Below the pieces are notes generated by a model. That model saw nothing but the letters and a program-made list of their open reading frames with translations. It did no database searches and had not been told where the DNA came from. The position numbers and the translations under genes were made by a program. From NCBI GenBank assembly GCA_965150505.1, contig CBCTVZ010000001.1:1-64000 (forward strand): DNA of 64,000 bases, given 5' to 3'. Positions within the stretch are counted from its first letter, which is position 1; every line of letters begins with the position of its first letter. Source of the DNA: JAGZHZ01 sp965150505 (GTDB lineage Bacteria; Bacillota; Clostridia; Lachnospirales; Lachnospiraceae). Positions 17,484 through 26,259 of the stretch are shown here, in pieces.

Positions 17484-18581
17484 TTATAATTCTTCATTTA
17501 CAAGTGCCAGCGCTGCTTCAATTACTTTATCCATATCATAATATTTATAATTTCCAAGTCTTCCGCCAAAAATAACGTTGCTTTCTTTGTCAGCCAGCGC
17601 TCTGTATTTTTCAAACAGACTATTATTTTTCTCATCATTGATTGGATAATATGGCTCAATGCCCGGCTTCCACTCCGAAGAATATTCTCTTGAAATTACC
17701 GTTGTTTTCTGTTTGCCAAATTCAAAATGTTTATGTTCAATCACTCTTGTATAAGGCACTTCTCTGTCTGTATAGTTTACAACGGCATTTCCCTGATAGT
17801 TTTCACAATCTAATTCTTCTGTCTCAAACCGTACGGTGCGGTACTGCAGCGTTCCAAGCTGATAATGATAAAATTCATCGATCATACCTGTAAAAATCGT
17901 TTTTTCTGCGACATCCTGATTGTTCTGAATAAATTCAAAATAATCGGTATCCAGTTTCACATCGATACCATCCAGCATCTTTTCTACGATTTTTGTATAG
18001 CCTCCTATCGGGATTCCCTGATAGCGGTCGTTAAAATAATTGTTGTCATAAGTAAAACGCAGCGGAAGACGCTTAATGATAAAGGATGGCAATTCTGTAC
18101 ATGGTCTTCCCCACTGTTTTTCTGTATATCCTTTCACTAATTTTTCATACACATCTCTTCCCACAAGAGACAGCGCCTGCTCTTCCAGATTTTTTGGCTC
18201 TGTGATATTCAATTCTGCAATCTGCTCTGCAATTTTTGCCTTTGCTTCATCCGGTGTACGGATTCCCCATAATTTACTGAAAGTATTCATGTTAAAAGGC
18301 ATATTGTATAATTCATCTTTGTAAATGGCAATCGGAGAATTGATATAGTTATTAAATTCTGCAAACTGATTAATATATTCCCAGACTTCTTTATTGCTAG
18401 TATGGAAAATATGAGCGCCGTAGCGGTGAACATTGATTCCATTTCTATTTTCGCAGTAAATATTTCCTCCAATATGATTTCGTTTATCAATCACAAGACA
18501 TTTTTTTCCTCTTTTTTTCGCTTCGTATGCGAATACGCTCCCAAACAATCCAGCGCCGACAATTAAATAATCGTATCTCAT
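17484..18581 (-). CDS. glf: UDP-galactopyranose mutase
   Basis: This 365-residue flavoenzyme interconverts UDP-galactopyranose and UDP-galactofuranose in the cytoplasm and supplies the Galf donor. The N-terminus carries the FAD dinucleotide-binding motif YDYLIVGAGLFGSVFA, followed by CLVIDKRNHIGGN and the signature HRYGAHIFHTSN. Later it has RRFEQ-equivalent family segments, YTEKQWGRPCTELP and IPIGGYTKIVEKML. Length is the family norm. The ATG at 18581 is chosen over one two codons upstream because AGGAGG ends six bases before it and overlaps the upstream site. The two GlfT2-like transferases in the same operon give it a clear partner role. Confidence 0.96.
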   Translation of the reverse strand: MRYDYLIVGAGLFGSVFAYEAKKRGKKCLVIDKRNHIGGNIYCENRNGINVHRYGAHIFHTSNKEVWEYINQFAEFNNYINSPIAIYKDELYNMPFNMNTFSKLWGIRTPDEAKAKIAEQIAELNITEPKNLEEQALSLVGRDVYEKLVKGYTEKQWGRPCTELPSFIIKRLPLRFTYDNNYFNDRYQGIPIGGYTKIVEKMLDGIDVKLDTDYFEFIQNNQDVAEKTIFTGMIDEFYHYQLGTLQYRTVRFETEELDCENYQGNAVVNYTDREVPYTRVIEHKHFEFGKQKTTVISREYSSEWKPGIEPYYPINDEKNNSLFEKYRALADKESNVIFGGRLGNYKYYDMDKVIEAALALVNEEL

Positions 18582-18600
18582 ACACATCCTCCTATTCCTA

Positions 18601-20931
18601 CTACTTTTTACTGATTTTTCTTTTTATTTTATGCAGTACATTTTTCACAGGTTTGTGAACTCTTTTTACCTGCTGTTTCATTTCTTCCTGTTTTGGAATG
18701 ACAACGTGATACGTCTGATCTGGTTTTTCTGTTATTCTGCTGTCTATTTTTTCATATGCAGTCAAATAATCGACTGACTTTGGCTGAAATAACATATCAT
18801 GCAACCATTTTCTGCTTCGTTTTCTCTCTTCATTTAAAATTCTTCTGCTCTGCGTATAATCCATATGCTGTAATAACTCTCTTCTCTTTTCTAAATCCTT
18901 TGGATTCATCAGCATACGATCCCGCATCTGGAACAGATCCAAAAGAGAGTGAAAACGTGACAGCCCTCTTTGAGGGTTTCCAAAACATACAAAATCTTTC
19001 TGAAACAAGATTGCAAAACTTGCGCCATGACAAGAATCTGTGATGACAAAGCTGCTGTTTTTCAGATAGAAAATCCAATCTTGTACCTCCAGATTTTCCA
19101 CGACATTTTCAAGCCCTAACTGCTCTTTATTTCTCTCAAAGTTCCATGGCATTCCATCTACCATATTGATCACTTTTTTATTTAATATTCGAGATGCAAA
19201 CAAAATCGCTTCTCTCTTTTCTGGTGTTGGATCTAGAATATACGTCGCAATATAGTCTTTTTCTTTTTTTCGCTTTGACTCCTCTGCAATTTCATCAAAA
19301 ATGCCAGGATGAACAGCAAAAACCGGATCTAATACATGCTCTGCTTTCAGACCGAATGTTTCATTGACAATGCGCACTCCGTCCGCTTCTCTTAAAGAAA
19401 TTCCGTCAAAGCGTTCCAACAGTCCCTTTGTTGTTCCTATTTCTACCACAGGGGCAAAAAATGTTTCATGACCAAAAGAAGCAGCATACGCAATCTTCTT
19501 TTTCTCTTCTTCTACAAAGTCAAAAAAGAAACTGCGGCCAAAATTGGATGAAATTCCATAATTCCACACCTGATCTGAGCCAATCACAAAACTGTCGCAC
19601 TGTCTGTTTAAATCTTTCAAAGCCCAAATTGGCATAGACGGCGCAATATCACGATAATGGCTAAGAGAAAATCTTCTGGCATGATTATCTCCAAGTTCTG
19701 GATCATTCTCCATCAATTTTGGTTTATCAATCATGAGTACCGATAGCCCAAAGGACTGAATCAGACGATAGAGCGAATAATATGTCATCAAACTTCCATA
19801 ATTGCATCCAAACCAAACGCCCATGATCCCCACATCATATTTCTTTTCCGAAGCATATACATATGCTTTTTGAAGTGAATTTTTAGATGCCAGCTCATAG
19901 AAACGCTCTCTTTGAGGATTCTGTATCGCTTCATTTTTCAAAAGTTTTGTCTCTTGTTTTGCATAGTCAAGAGGCACTTCTCTTATTTTTTCCAGCTTCT
20001 CTTTTATATCTTCAAAGATCTTTTTTCCTTTTTCTGTGTTGACAAACACAGCGGAAACACCGGCATGGTGGGCAAACGTCTCATCATACCGCTCTATTCC
20101 CCAAAAGTCTGCTAATGTCAAGTCGGATACTCTCTTCCATGTGCGATAAGAACAAGTCTCACAGCATTTGCGAATATCCAGCCTTTCAAAATAAGCCTTT
20201 AACAAAATATCCTGATCTTTAGAGCGATGATATACACTTCCATCTTCAAATTCTGCCGCCATTGCCGAAAACCAGCCTGACACTTTTTTACTGCGGAAAG
20301 AAATCTTTTTGATTTTTTTCTCTTTTAAAATCTCTTTTTTATATTTTTCAAAAATACATGGGGAGCTGACACCCATACAGTCAAAATCGACGGTAATCAA
20401 ATGTTCTCTTTCCTTTGTACTGTTTAAAAGTCCTGCGGTCTGACACGGCGTTCCGCAAAATAATACTGTCCTTTTCTGCTCCAGATACTTCCGAATCGTC
20501 TCATAGATGTGTTTCGTATCACTCTGTACATATTTCAATCCCTGAAGCTTCCAGATCTCTTCTTCTCTTTCAATGATCTGATGTTCAGCCTGAAATCGTT
20601 CATTCCATCCACATCCGCAGACAACTCCGCCCTCTTGTATTACTTTTTGGGCAAGGAGAGGGAAAATTCCTCCTGATGCGCTGTCTTCGCACGTTTTTTC
20701 TGGCGCGTACGCTGCATAAAGCTGTATTGGTTCTGACTCTGGAGTTAATCTCTGCAATGCTGGACAGACACTGAGACATTTTCCACATTCTTTGCAAAGA
20801 TTTTCATTGATATCTGGATAATAAAATCCCATTCCGTCTGATTTCATCATGATTGCTTTTTCAGCACAGCTGTCATAACAGCTTCCACATCCAGTACATT
20901 CATTTTCTTTTAACTGCCTGATATTCTTCAT
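18601..20931 (-). CDS. Fe-S/FrhB domain fused to polysaccharide pyruvyl-transferase
   Basis: This 776-residue protein starts with two 4Fe-4S motifs (NECTGCGSCYDSC at 10-22 and LCKECGKCLSVCPA near 40-53). A FrhB_N/FrhB_C type module follows (about 70-370, with SASGGIFPLL, VLFCGTPCQTAGLL, CCETCSYRTWKRVSDLTLAD). A pyruvyl-transferase module lies at about 385-720 (DVGIMGVWFGCNYGSLMTYY, GSDQVWNYG, LDPVFAVHP, VITDSCHGASFA), then a lysine/arginine-rich tail. It has the same order as the last third of the 1776-residue protein two genes downstream, so the two are paralogues. It would act in the cytoplasm on a nucleotide- or lipid-linked sugar; whether the redox module feeds the transferase is unknown. 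The gene sits between a GlfT2-like gene and glf. Confidence 0.85.
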   Translation of the reverse strand: MKNIRQLKENECTGCGSCYDSCAEKAIMMKSDGMGFYYPDINENLCKECGKCLSVCPALQRLTPESEPIQLYAAYAPEKTCEDSASGGIFPLLAQKVIQEGGVVCGCGWNERFQAEHQIIEREEEIWKLQGLKYVQSDTKHIYETIRKYLEQKRTVLFCGTPCQTAGLLNSTKEREHLITVDFDCMGVSSPCIFEKYKKEILKEKKIKKISFRSKKVSGWFSAMAAEFEDGSVYHRSKDQDILLKAYFERLDIRKCCETCSYRTWKRVSDLTLADFWGIERYDETFAHHAGVSAVFVNTEKGKKIFEDIKEKLEKIREVPLDYAKQETKLLKNEAIQNPQRERFYELASKNSLQKAYVYASEKKYDVGIMGVWFGCNYGSLMTYYSLYRLIQSFGLSVLMIDKPKLMENDPELGDNHARRFSLSHYRDIAPSMPIWALKDLNRQCDSFVIGSDQVWNYGISSNFGRSFFFDFVEEEKKKIAYAASFGHETFFAPVVEIGTTKGLLERFDGISLREADGVRIVNETFGLKAEHVLDPVFAVHPGIFDEIAEESKRKKEKDYIATYILDPTPEKREAILFASRILNKKVINMVDGMPWNFERNKEQLGLENVVENLEVQDWIFYLKNSSFVITDSCHGASFAILFQKDFVCFGNPQRGLSRFHSLLDLFQMRDRMLMNPKDLEKRRELLQHMDYTQSRRILNEERKRSRKWLHDMLFQPKSVDYLTAYEKIDSRITEKPDQTYHVVIPKQEEMKQQVKRVHKPVKNVLHKIKRKISKK

Positions 20932-20951
20932 TGCATTTCCTCTTTTATCTG

Positions 20952-21013
20952 ATCTGCTTTTTGCAGATAAATGGAAGTCCCCTGCCCATTCGTCTTGTGG
21001 AAGCGGGGGACTT
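20952..21013 (-). other. Two hairpins between the GlfT2-like and FrhB/PT genes
   Basis: One hairpin has arms AAGTCCCC (20975-20982) and GGGGACTT (21006-21013). A smaller one, ATCTGC-TTTTT-GCAGAT (20952-20968), lies next to it. There is no strong T-run on the minus strand, so this may be a partial attenuator or message-stabilising structure inside the operon. Confidence 0.4.
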
Positions 21014-21029
21014 TCTATATTTTATTCTT

Positions 21030-22844
21030 TTAGATTCCTAGATATTTTTTCCAAAATTCATAAGAAGTCATATATGCTTGTCTATCCTGATATTTCTTTC
21101 TGATCGTTTTCTGTCTCTGGTCAATCTCTTTAAATGTCTTTCTGTATCGTTTCACTAATTCTTTTCCACGCTTTTTGTCGAGCGTACGGATCGCTCCTGT
21201 CTGCATATGAGGATTAACTGCAAGCAATTTCTTTCTCAAATACTGTCTGTGTGGTGCATAAAACCAGTCATATGCAATAACAGCTGGTTCTTTTTTCAAC
21301 ATAAAATCTGGACAGAACAGACCATTAAATGTCAGACGGTAAATAAATTTTTCTTTTCTTCCTCTTGGTCCATCTCCATATACCGTATCAAGATCAACTG
21401 GAATATTTTTAAATTTAGAGAGAGGTTCAAACTGTTCATTCTTTGCGCCTTTCTCTTTCATGATCCGTTCTCCATCCGGTTTTTCAAAAAATGCCGGCCC
21501 TTTCAGATAATCGTCCACCGCATCCATCAGCAGTTCCGCGCTGTTATAATTAAATCGAAGCAGCTCTACTCTCGTAAACTTCCTCATTCGCTCTACAAAA
21601 TCAATATTCTGACAGATACCGCTTGCAGCCTGAATCGCAAGGCTGTTCCGATGCACCTGATATAACTCCATCGCTGCATTAAATTTCAAAGTAAATCCCA
21701 TATGCCATACGCAGATACTGTTCATCGTGATAAATTTTGCATGGTTTCTCAGACTGTATTCTACGTCATCTCCTCTTACAAACAGAGGCAGCGGCAGATT
21801 GTCCAGTCTTGCAACTGTCGTTGGAATACAGCAGTACCACCAGCCTGCATACTGATTTTTTCTTTTTGCCCATGGTTCTTCATTTCGCACAACAGCATCG
21901 AGGCGCTGCATATCAAGACGATGTTTTACCGGTCCATAAGAGCCGTCATCATGTACATATCCAATGTCCTCATGCTGTTCGTTCATTCTCTCATAGTACA
22001 ACATCGCGCCGCTGATAAAATGATTCTTATATTCTTCTTTTAAAAGAGTCAGCAAGCGATACGTTCTTTTTAAACTTTCTGGCAAAATAATCACATCGTC
22101 ATCCATCAAAAGAACATGGGTCGCCGGTTCTTTCTGCAAATTTGCTTCAATGATTCCACGCGAAAATCCTCCTGATCCTCCTGTGTTTGGATTTGGATGA
22201 ATCCATAAATGATCGCATTCTAACTCTTCTTTATTTAAAGTTCTTCCATTATCAATGACATGGACATAGAAATTTTTTGCCATTTCATCTTCTGCATTCA
22301 AAATTTCATCTTTTAACAACTGAATATTCGGCAGAATAAAATCTTCCTTTTTAAAAGTCGTTGTGGCAAGCGCCAGACGCACTTCTCTCTTTTCTGTCTC
22401 TGCAATCTCTGTCGCATAGTATCCGCTGTACAGACAACAATCTTTGTATCCTACAATCTGAAATCCTACGATTGTCACCTGATCGCTCACTTTTGGAATA
22501 TCCAGAATCAATTCTTGTTTTTCATCTAAAGAAAAATTTTCTTCCGATAATACTTCTTCTTGAAATGGTCCTCTGTTCATGTAATATCCGCTGATTCGGA
22601 TTTTAAAGTTTCCTTTCATGGTGAGGCAAATCTTCACATTATCAATTTTCGTATACTTCATCCATTTTTTGATGGAAAAAGAATTAAAGTAAGCCGCAAA
22701 ATCTACTGCATGATATTCTGCAATTCCCCAATATTCTTTATCTGCGCTTTGTTCCATTCCTTCTCCATAATAAAACATTCTGGTATAAGGAATAAAACGC
22801 TTTTGCGATGGAAATATAATATTCTGAAGTTTTGTCAATTTCAT
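21030..22844 (-). CDS. GlfT2-like galactofuranosyltransferase (second copy)
   Basis: This 604-residue protein has the three-part build of mycobacterial GlfT2. An N-terminal beta-sandwich domain covers about 1-150 (RMFYYGEGMEQ). A GT-A domain follows, with LALATTTFKKEDFILPNIQL, HPNPNTGGSGGFSRG (donor-binding loop) and VLLMDDDVIILPES, where the DDD stretch is the metal-binding motif. HAKFITMNSICVWHMGF carries the tryptophan/histidine of the acceptor region. The helical C-terminal domain runs from about 400 and ends in basic sequence. GlfT2 builds galactofuran processively from UDP-Galf. The upstream paralogue ends about 20 bp away and glf lies two genes downstream, so a Galf-containing polymer is likely. 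The exact linkage cannot be read. Confidence 0.87.
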   Translation of the reverse strand: MKLTKLQNIIFPSQKRFIPYTRMFYYGEGMEQSADKEYWGIAEYHAVDFAAYFNSFSIKKWMKYTKIDNVKICLTMKGNFKIRISGYYMNRGPFQEEVLSEENFSLDEKQELILDIPKVSDQVTIVGFQIVGYKDCCLYSGYYATEIAETEKREVRLALATTTFKKEDFILPNIQLLKDEILNAEDEMAKNFYVHVIDNGRTLNKEELECDHLWIHPNPNTGGSGGFSRGIIEANLQKEPATHVLLMDDDVIILPESLKRTYRLLTLLKEEYKNHFISGAMLYYERMNEQHEDIGYVHDDGSYGPVKHRLDMQRLDAVVRNEEPWAKRKNQYAGWWYCCIPTTVARLDNLPLPLFVRGDDVEYSLRNHAKFITMNSICVWHMGFTLKFNAAMELYQVHRNSLAIQAASGICQNIDFVERMRKFTRVELLRFNYNSAELLMDAVDDYLKGPAFFEKPDGERIMKEKGAKNEQFEPLSKFKNIPVDLDTVYGDGPRGRKEKFIYRLTFNGLFCPDFMLKKEPAVIAYDWFYAPHRQYLRKKLLAVNPHMQTGAIRTLDKKRGKELVKRYRKTFKEIDQRQKTIRKKYQDRQAYMTSYEFWKKYLGI

Positions 22845-22864
22845 CCTTTCACTTTCCTCTCTTT

Positions 22865-24691
22865 CTATTTTTTTCTATTTTTTTGATTCTCTTGCAAACT
22901 CAGATAATGATTCCAGAATTTCTCTTCTGTCAATTCCTTGTAGCGCGTTTTGTACTGTTCCTTTGCCGTATCATAATGGCGATCAATATAACGCATCACT
23001 TTAAAAAGTTTTCGGTAACACTCAAAAAACTGCCGTAAACTTCTCTTTACTGCAACTCCATTTCCATTTTGATCCATAAAAACAATTTTGTCTACCCTAT
23101 ATAGCCGGTAAACATTGTCATATGGCGTAACGACAAGCGCTTTTCCTCTCTTTGCCGGCAAGAAATATCCGTTTGCCGTCAAAATCTGAAGCATTTTTCT
23201 CTGATGACTGATGCTTTCTTCTTTTTGAAGCTTTGCAGATTGATCTGGATATAAGTCTTTCTCCTCTAATCCCCAATGACCTTTCCATTCGTGTCTAGGC
23301 TTTGCCTTATAATTAAGAGCAAACACTTTTTGGTGTAGAAGCTGACCATCCTGCTGTTTCAGCCAGTCGATTCCTTTACAAAAATCAATCGCTCCCCGCA
23401 GATTCAAGTCCACATATTGATACCGATATCTGGCAATATTTCCGCTGACCCACTTAAATAAAATCTGTTTGAACTGCCGTTTTCCATATTTTGGATCATG
23501 AATGGCATTTACAATCGCTAAATTTCGGATATCATAATACTCTAGCGTTCCAGGCATCTTATTTTCAAATGCCTCATGCCAGACGCAGATACCATTTAAG
23601 AACAAAAAGCCCACTCCTGTTCTGATCCCATATTCAATATCATCTCGATGAATAAAAATTGGAAGAGGCAGTTTTTCTTTTTTAATCATTTTAACCGGAA
23701 CGCAGCTATACCACCAACCCGTATATTCTACCGGCTCATTTTCTAACTCATTTTTTAAAACCAGCATCTTATCACGCATATCCCAGTTGTGATGAAGAGC
23801 ATAAATATCTCCATTGTTCCACTGCGCTCCACATTCATATTGAATATATGGCGTATCCAAGCGCATCAATGCGCCTCCAATTGTATAATCCAGATACCGT
23901 TCTTTTAAAAGAGTAAGCAAAACATACGTCCGCTCAATCGAAGCCGGAAGAATCACCGCATCGTCATCCATCATCACAACATGGGTCACTTTATCACAAC
24001 ATTCCAAAATTCCCCTTGTAAATCCTCCTACTCCTCCGACATTTTTATTTTTAAACACAAAAATATCTGGAATTTGACTGATTTCTTTCGGCAGAGACTG
24101 TCCATTATCTGCAATATAGACAGAGATATTTCCATACAGCTCCGAATCTGGATTCTCCAGAAACGCTTTCTGCAAGATTTTCATATTTCTTTCCACGTAT
24201 GCTTCTCTTTTAAAAGTACAGATATTTAATCCTAAATGGACAGTTCTTCTATGGCAATCTTTTGTGACATAAGAACCTCCGTACAAAATTCCTGTTCCGC
24301 CGATGCTTTCACATGAGAAATAAAATAATCCTTCTTTTTCTAAAATGCCAAAGTCCAGTATTCTTTCTTCTTTTTTATCCGTATCAATCATTTGTTCCAG
24401 AATCTTTTTTGTGTGACAGATGCCTTGGTGTAAAAATTTGTGATATAAGACAATACGGAACTTCCCCTGAAGAATCATCTTCAGAGAAACTTCCGTTACA
24501 GTTGTGTATTTCTTCCATTTTCCCGACGAAAAACTGTTTAAATACGTATCAAATTTGATCTTCTGGCCTTCCTGTAAAAATATTTCTCCATTGACCGGTC
24601 CGTATTCCAGTTTTTCTTTGCTGTCATAATATAAGGCTCTCTTTTCTTTTTCCATTTTCGCAGGAAAAAGCAGTTTCTGCAGTTCTATCAT
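22865..24691 (-). CDS. GlfT2-like galactofuranosyltransferase (first copy)
   Basis: This 608-residue paralogue of the next gene downstream has the same order: N-terminal sandwich domain (ALYYDSKEKLEYGPV), GT-A domain with NICTFKREAYVERNMKIL, FKNKNVGGVGGFTRG and VVMMDDDAVILPAS (DDD motif), IFIHRDDIEYGIRTG, and a helical C-terminus. The ATG at 24691 (MIELQKLLFPAK) follows AGGGTG and matches the start of the paralogue; an upstream in-frame start would run into the Wzt2 gene. The two copies are clearly divergent, so they may act in sequence (initiation and extension, as GlfT1/GlfT2 do) or form different linkages. It follows the second Wzm/Wzt pair by about 10 bp. Confidence 0.86.
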   Translation of the reverse strand: MIELQKLLFPAKMEKEKRALYYDSKEKLEYGPVNGEIFLQEGQKIKFDTYLNSFSSGKWKKYTTVTEVSLKMILQGKFRIVLYHKFLHQGICHTKKILEQMIDTDKKEERILDFGILEKEGLFYFSCESIGGTGILYGGSYVTKDCHRRTVHLGLNICTFKREAYVERNMKILQKAFLENPDSELYGNISVYIADNGQSLPKEISQIPDIFVFKNKNVGGVGGFTRGILECCDKVTHVVMMDDDAVILPASIERTYVLLTLLKERYLDYTIGGALMRLDTPYIQYECGAQWNNGDIYALHHNWDMRDKMLVLKNELENEPVEYTGWWYSCVPVKMIKKEKLPLPIFIHRDDIEYGIRTGVGFLFLNGICVWHEAFENKMPGTLEYYDIRNLAIVNAIHDPKYGKRQFKQILFKWVSGNIARYRYQYVDLNLRGAIDFCKGIDWLKQQDGQLLHQKVFALNYKAKPRHEWKGHWGLEEKDLYPDQSAKLQKEESISHQRKMLQILTANGYFLPAKRGKALVVTPYDNVYRLYRVDKIVFMDQNGNGVAVKRSLRQFFECYRKLFKVMRYIDRHYDTAKEQYKTRYKELTEEKFWNHYLSLQENQKNRKK

Positions 24692-24701
24692 ATTTTTCAC
24701 C

Positions 24702-25454
24702 CTATTTCTTTTCCTGTTCCAGTGCTTCCATGTAAGCGTCACAGACCGTATTGACCTCTCCTGCCATCATCTGCTCCCCTTTGTTGATCCAGATTGCATG
24801 ATCACACAGTTTTTTTACAGAATCAATATTGTGTGAAACATATAAAAGCGTTGTGCCTCCACCGAGCATTTGCGTCATACGCTGATTGCATTTTTTTCTA
24901 AAACGCGCATCTCCAACTGCCAAAATTTCATCCACCACTAAAATATCTGGGTTGACCATCGTAGCCACTGAAAATCCCAGTCTTGCTTTCATACCCGAAG
25001 AGAAATTTTTGATCGGAGAATCCAAAAACTGATGCAGATCTGCAAATTCTACAATTTCATCAAAATGCTCATCCATAAATTTCTTAGAATGTCCCAAAAC
25101 AGTTCCATTCAGATAAATATTTTCTCGCGCAGTCAAATTCATGTCGAATCCTGCTCCCAGTTCAATCAGCGGTGCGATCTCTCCTCGTACAATCACTTCC
25201 CCTTTATATGGCTTCATGATTCCGCTGATCGCCTTTAATAAAGTGGACTTTCCTGAACCATTTGTTCCGATCAGTCCCCAAGCTTCCCCTTTTTTTATCT
25301 TTAAATTGATATTTTTCAGAGCTAAAAACTCCTGAAACATCAATTCTTTTTTCACCAGTTTAACAAAATATTCTTTTAAATTATCTACTTTCTCACTCGC
25401 CAAATTAAAACGGATTGTGAGATCATTTACTTCAATGATATATTTTTCTTCCAT
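24702..25454 (-). CDS. Wzt2/TagH-type glycan ABC exporter ATPase, short form
   Basis: This 250-residue ABC ATPase contains Walker A LIGTNGSGKSTLLKAI, signature NFSSGMKARLGFSVA, Walker B ILVVDEILAVGD and YVSHN. The N-terminal stretch (IRFNLASEKVDNLKEYFVKL) is the amphipathic region seen in TagH/Wzt proteins. It stops shortly after the ATPase domain, so unlike the other Wzt in this window it has no glycan-binding tail. Export by this pair therefore should not depend on recognition of a terminal cap. The ATG at 25454 follows GGTGGA; a longer frame upstream overlaps the permease gene. It sits in the galactofuran part of the locus. Confidence 0.93.
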   Translation of the reverse strand: MEEKYIIEVNDLTIRFNLASEKVDNLKEYFVKLVKKELMFQEFLALKNINLKIKKGEAWGLIGTNGSGKSTLLKAISGIMKPYKGEVIVRGEIAPLIELGAGFDMNLTARENIYLNGTVLGHSKKFMDEHFDEIVEFADLHQFLDSPIKNFSSGMKARLGFSVATMVNPDILVVDEILAVGDARFRKKCNQRMTQMLGGGTTLLYVSHNIDSVKKLCDHAIWINKGEQMMAGEVNTVCDAYMEALEQEKK

Positions 25455-25470
25455 ATTTCCACCATTCTCT

Positions 25471-26259
25471 TTAGATATATAAGATAAACCGATCCTGTGA
25501 CCGTTTAAATGTCCAAGCGCCAATTCCAAGTGTCACAAGCGCAATGACCCATCCCATGATAAAGATTCTCGGCTCTGTCATCTGTCCCTCATAGACAAAA
25601 TCACGGAATTGTTGAATATAGTAATATAATGGGTTAAATGTTTTGATAAAACTCTGAAGCTGTACTGGCAAGGAAGAAAGCGGATAGAAGATTGCAGACA
25701 GATACATCCACGCTGTTGTGATTGCCTTATAAATATACTGCATATCCCTGAAAAATACGTTTGCCTGTGCCAGAAACAGTCCTAATCCCATACAGAAAAT
25801 ATAAATCTGAACAATTACAAATGGGAATAAGAAAAAATATGGCGTAAATTTTGCTCTTGTCACAATCATTACTATCAAAAGAGCGCCAAGTGAAAGTACA
25901 AAGTCTACAAGACAGCTCGTCACTTTTGCAAATGTAAAAATATACTTCGGCACATACGTCTTTTTAATCAGCGAAGCATTTGCTATAATCGATCTCATTG
26001 CTGCGTTTGTAGAAGTTGTCATAAACTCAAATAATGTTCGTCCCGTTAAAAGATAGACCGGAAAATTTTCAATATGCTTGTCAAACATCGTTGAAAATAC
26101 GATCGTCATAACAATCATAATCAATAACGGATTCAGAACGCTCCAGACATATCCAAGGAAACTTCTTCTATACTTCAGTTTTAAATCTCTTGATACCAGC
26201 TGAACGACAAGATCCTTATATTTATAAAATGTCTGTATTTCTGATTTTAATGCATCCAT
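25471..26259 (-). CDS. Wzm2/TagG-type glycan ABC exporter permease
   Basis: This 262-residue ABC-2-type permease has six spans. The N-terminal amphipathic helix (YKDLVVQLVSRDLKLKYRRS) and FLGYVWSVLNPLLIMIVMTI match the TagG/Wzm family. The start is ATG at 26259, eight bases after AGGTGG; a GTG four codons earlier is less likely. It overlaps the upstream GT2 gene by 13 bp and is followed by its ATPase after 16 bp. The pair would export the polymer built by the GlfT2-like and pyruvyl-transferase genes downstream. Confidence 0.92.
   Translation of the reverse strand: MDALKSEIQTFYKYKDLVVQLVSRDLKLKYRRSFLGYVWSVLNPLLIMIVMTIVFSTMFDKHIENFPVYLLTGRTLFEFMTTSTNAAMRSIIANASLIKKTYVPKYIFTFAKVTSCLVDFVLSLGALLIVMIVTRAKFTPYFFLFPFVIVQIYIFCMGLGLFLAQANVFFRDMQYIYKAITTAWMYLSAIFYPLSSLPVQLQSFIKTFNPLYYYIQQFRDFVYEGQMTEPRIFIMGWVIALVTLGIGAWTFKRSQDRFILYI

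Noticed and set aside
12138..20931. F420-reducing hydrogenase subunit function for the FrhB modules
   Set aside because: There are no hydrogenase large or small subunits or F420 genes nearby, and the modules are fused to pyruvyl-transferases in a glycan locus. A glycan-linked redox role or structural role is more likely.
21207..21665. Plus-strand open frame of 152 codons
   Set aside because: Antisense to a clear GlfT2-like gene, no recognisable domain or ribosome site.
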